From positions 1 through 5,105 of the forward strand of contig JAIRMP010000095.1 of assembly GCA_031258615.1 (NCBI GenBank): a stretch of 5,105 nucleotides of DNA. Reading direction: 5' to 3'. The notes under the pieces were generated by a model. It saw only the letters and a list, made by a program, of their open reading frames with translations. It made no database searches and had not been told where the DNA came from. Position numbers and translations under genes: made by a program. Origin of the DNA: Spirochaetaceae bacterium. GTDB taxonomy: Bacteria > Spirochaetota > Spirochaetia > Treponematales > Breznakiellaceae. The stretch's first letter is position 1, and the number at the start of each line of letters is the position of its first letter. Below are positions 4,629-5,105 of the stretch, piece after piece.

Positions 4629-5105
4629 ATGGAATATTGGGATTTATACAATAGCAAAAGACAAAGAATAAATAAATTGCATAAACGTGGTGATGATATG
4701 TTAAAGGGAGAATACCATATTGTAGTAAATGTTTGGATAAAAAACAATGAAAATAGATTTATTGTTACCCAAAGACACCCGAATAAACCATTTCCATTAA
4801 AATGGGAATGTAGTGGAGGATCTGTTGTTGCAGGAGAAGATAGTTTCACAGGGGCATTAAGGGAAGTCGAGGAAGAAATTGGAATAAAACTCAATCCGGA
4901 AAATGGAAAGTTAATATTTACACGGCAAAGAGAAAATGATTTTAAAGACACATATTTATTCAAAGAAGATATAAAAATAGAAGATACAATTTTACAAGAA
5001 ACGGAAGTAGTGAAAATAAAATTAGTAACATATGATGAATTAAAGGAAATGGTAGAAACAGAAGAGATAGCGGAACCAATATGGGAAGACGTAAAGCTAT
5101 TAGGA
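4629..5105 (+). CDS. Nudix hydrolase, 3' end beyond the window
   Basis: An open frame of 159 codons runs to the last base without a stop. Nudix enzymes hydrolyse nucleoside diphosphates linked to another group, using divalent metal. The Nudix box is complete at residues 64-86: G64, E70, then REVEEEIGI (78-86), so the metal-binding glutamates E79, E82 and E83 are present. The start MEYWDLY and the following HKRGDDMLKGEYHIVVNVW are typical of a Nudix subfamily with an N-terminal extension that is sometimes annotated as isopentenyl-diphosphate isomerase-like. The real substrate is unknown. The ATG is fixed by the conserved start, although GGAGG (4622-4626) is only two bases away, an unusually short spacing. 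The gene is AT-rich and has its own strong promoter. Most of the protein is present; probably only a short C-terminal part is missing. Confidence 0.9.
   Translation, partial: MEYWDLYNSKRQRINKLHKRGDDMLKGEYHIVVNVWIKNNENRFIVTQRHPNKPFPLKWECSGGSVVAGEDSFTGALREVEEEIGIKLNPENGKLIFTRQRENDFKDTYLFKEDIKIEDTILQETEVVKIKLVTYDELKEMVETEEIAEPIWEDVKLLG

Noticed and set aside
4586..4963. 125-codon minus-strand frame
   Set aside because: It is antisense to the Nudix gene, whose complete Nudix box, promoter and conserved start fix the coding strand.

Overview
The window joins two regions that look quite different. Positions 1 to about 3600 are GC-rich and tightly packed. From about 3640 to the end the DNA is AT-rich, with small accessory-type genes. 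No rRNA, tRNA, CRISPR array or transposase is visible. The gliding-type ABC operon, the style of the palindromic repeats and an integron-like recombination site together suggest a spirochaete, perhaps a Treponema. That is an inference from gene content, not from a marker gene.

Left region. The last codons of an upstream gene (1-83) are followed by a promoter-like sequence (147-175) and a perfect hairpin (228-250) directly before the ribosome binding site of the first full gene. Three co-directional, overlapping or nearly abutting genes then form one operon: an ABC ATPase (263-1255), an ABC-2 type six-helix permease (1245-1991) and a GldG-family membrane-anchored auxiliary protein (1995-3548). 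Together they would make a GldA/GldF/GldG-type transporter: the ATPase powers the permease, and the auxiliary protein presents a large extracytoplasmic domain. The substrate is unknown, and the family names do not imply gliding. A 12-bp perfect hairpin (3562-3591) ends the operon and shares its inner arm with the hairpin in front of it.

Right region. A non-coding stretch (3592-3805) carries an inverted repeat and an extended -10 promoter. It leads into a two-gene toxin-antitoxin-like module (3806-4069 and 4059-4250), in which the second gene has a much stronger ribosome binding site than the first. Next comes a 186-bp imperfect palindrome (4335-4520) with nested inverted repeats arranged like an integron attC site. 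After it, a near-consensus promoter (4580-4608) drives a Nudix hydrolase gene (4629 onward) with an intact Nudix box, which runs off the window end.

Overall reading: a conserved transporter operon sits next to what may be mobile integron-type gene cassettes (toxin-antitoxin, then Nudix) separated by an attC-like site. No integrase is present in the window, so the integron interpretation is a hypothesis. The most useful things to check are the attC-like element, the composition break near 3600 and the Nudix gene cut by the window end.
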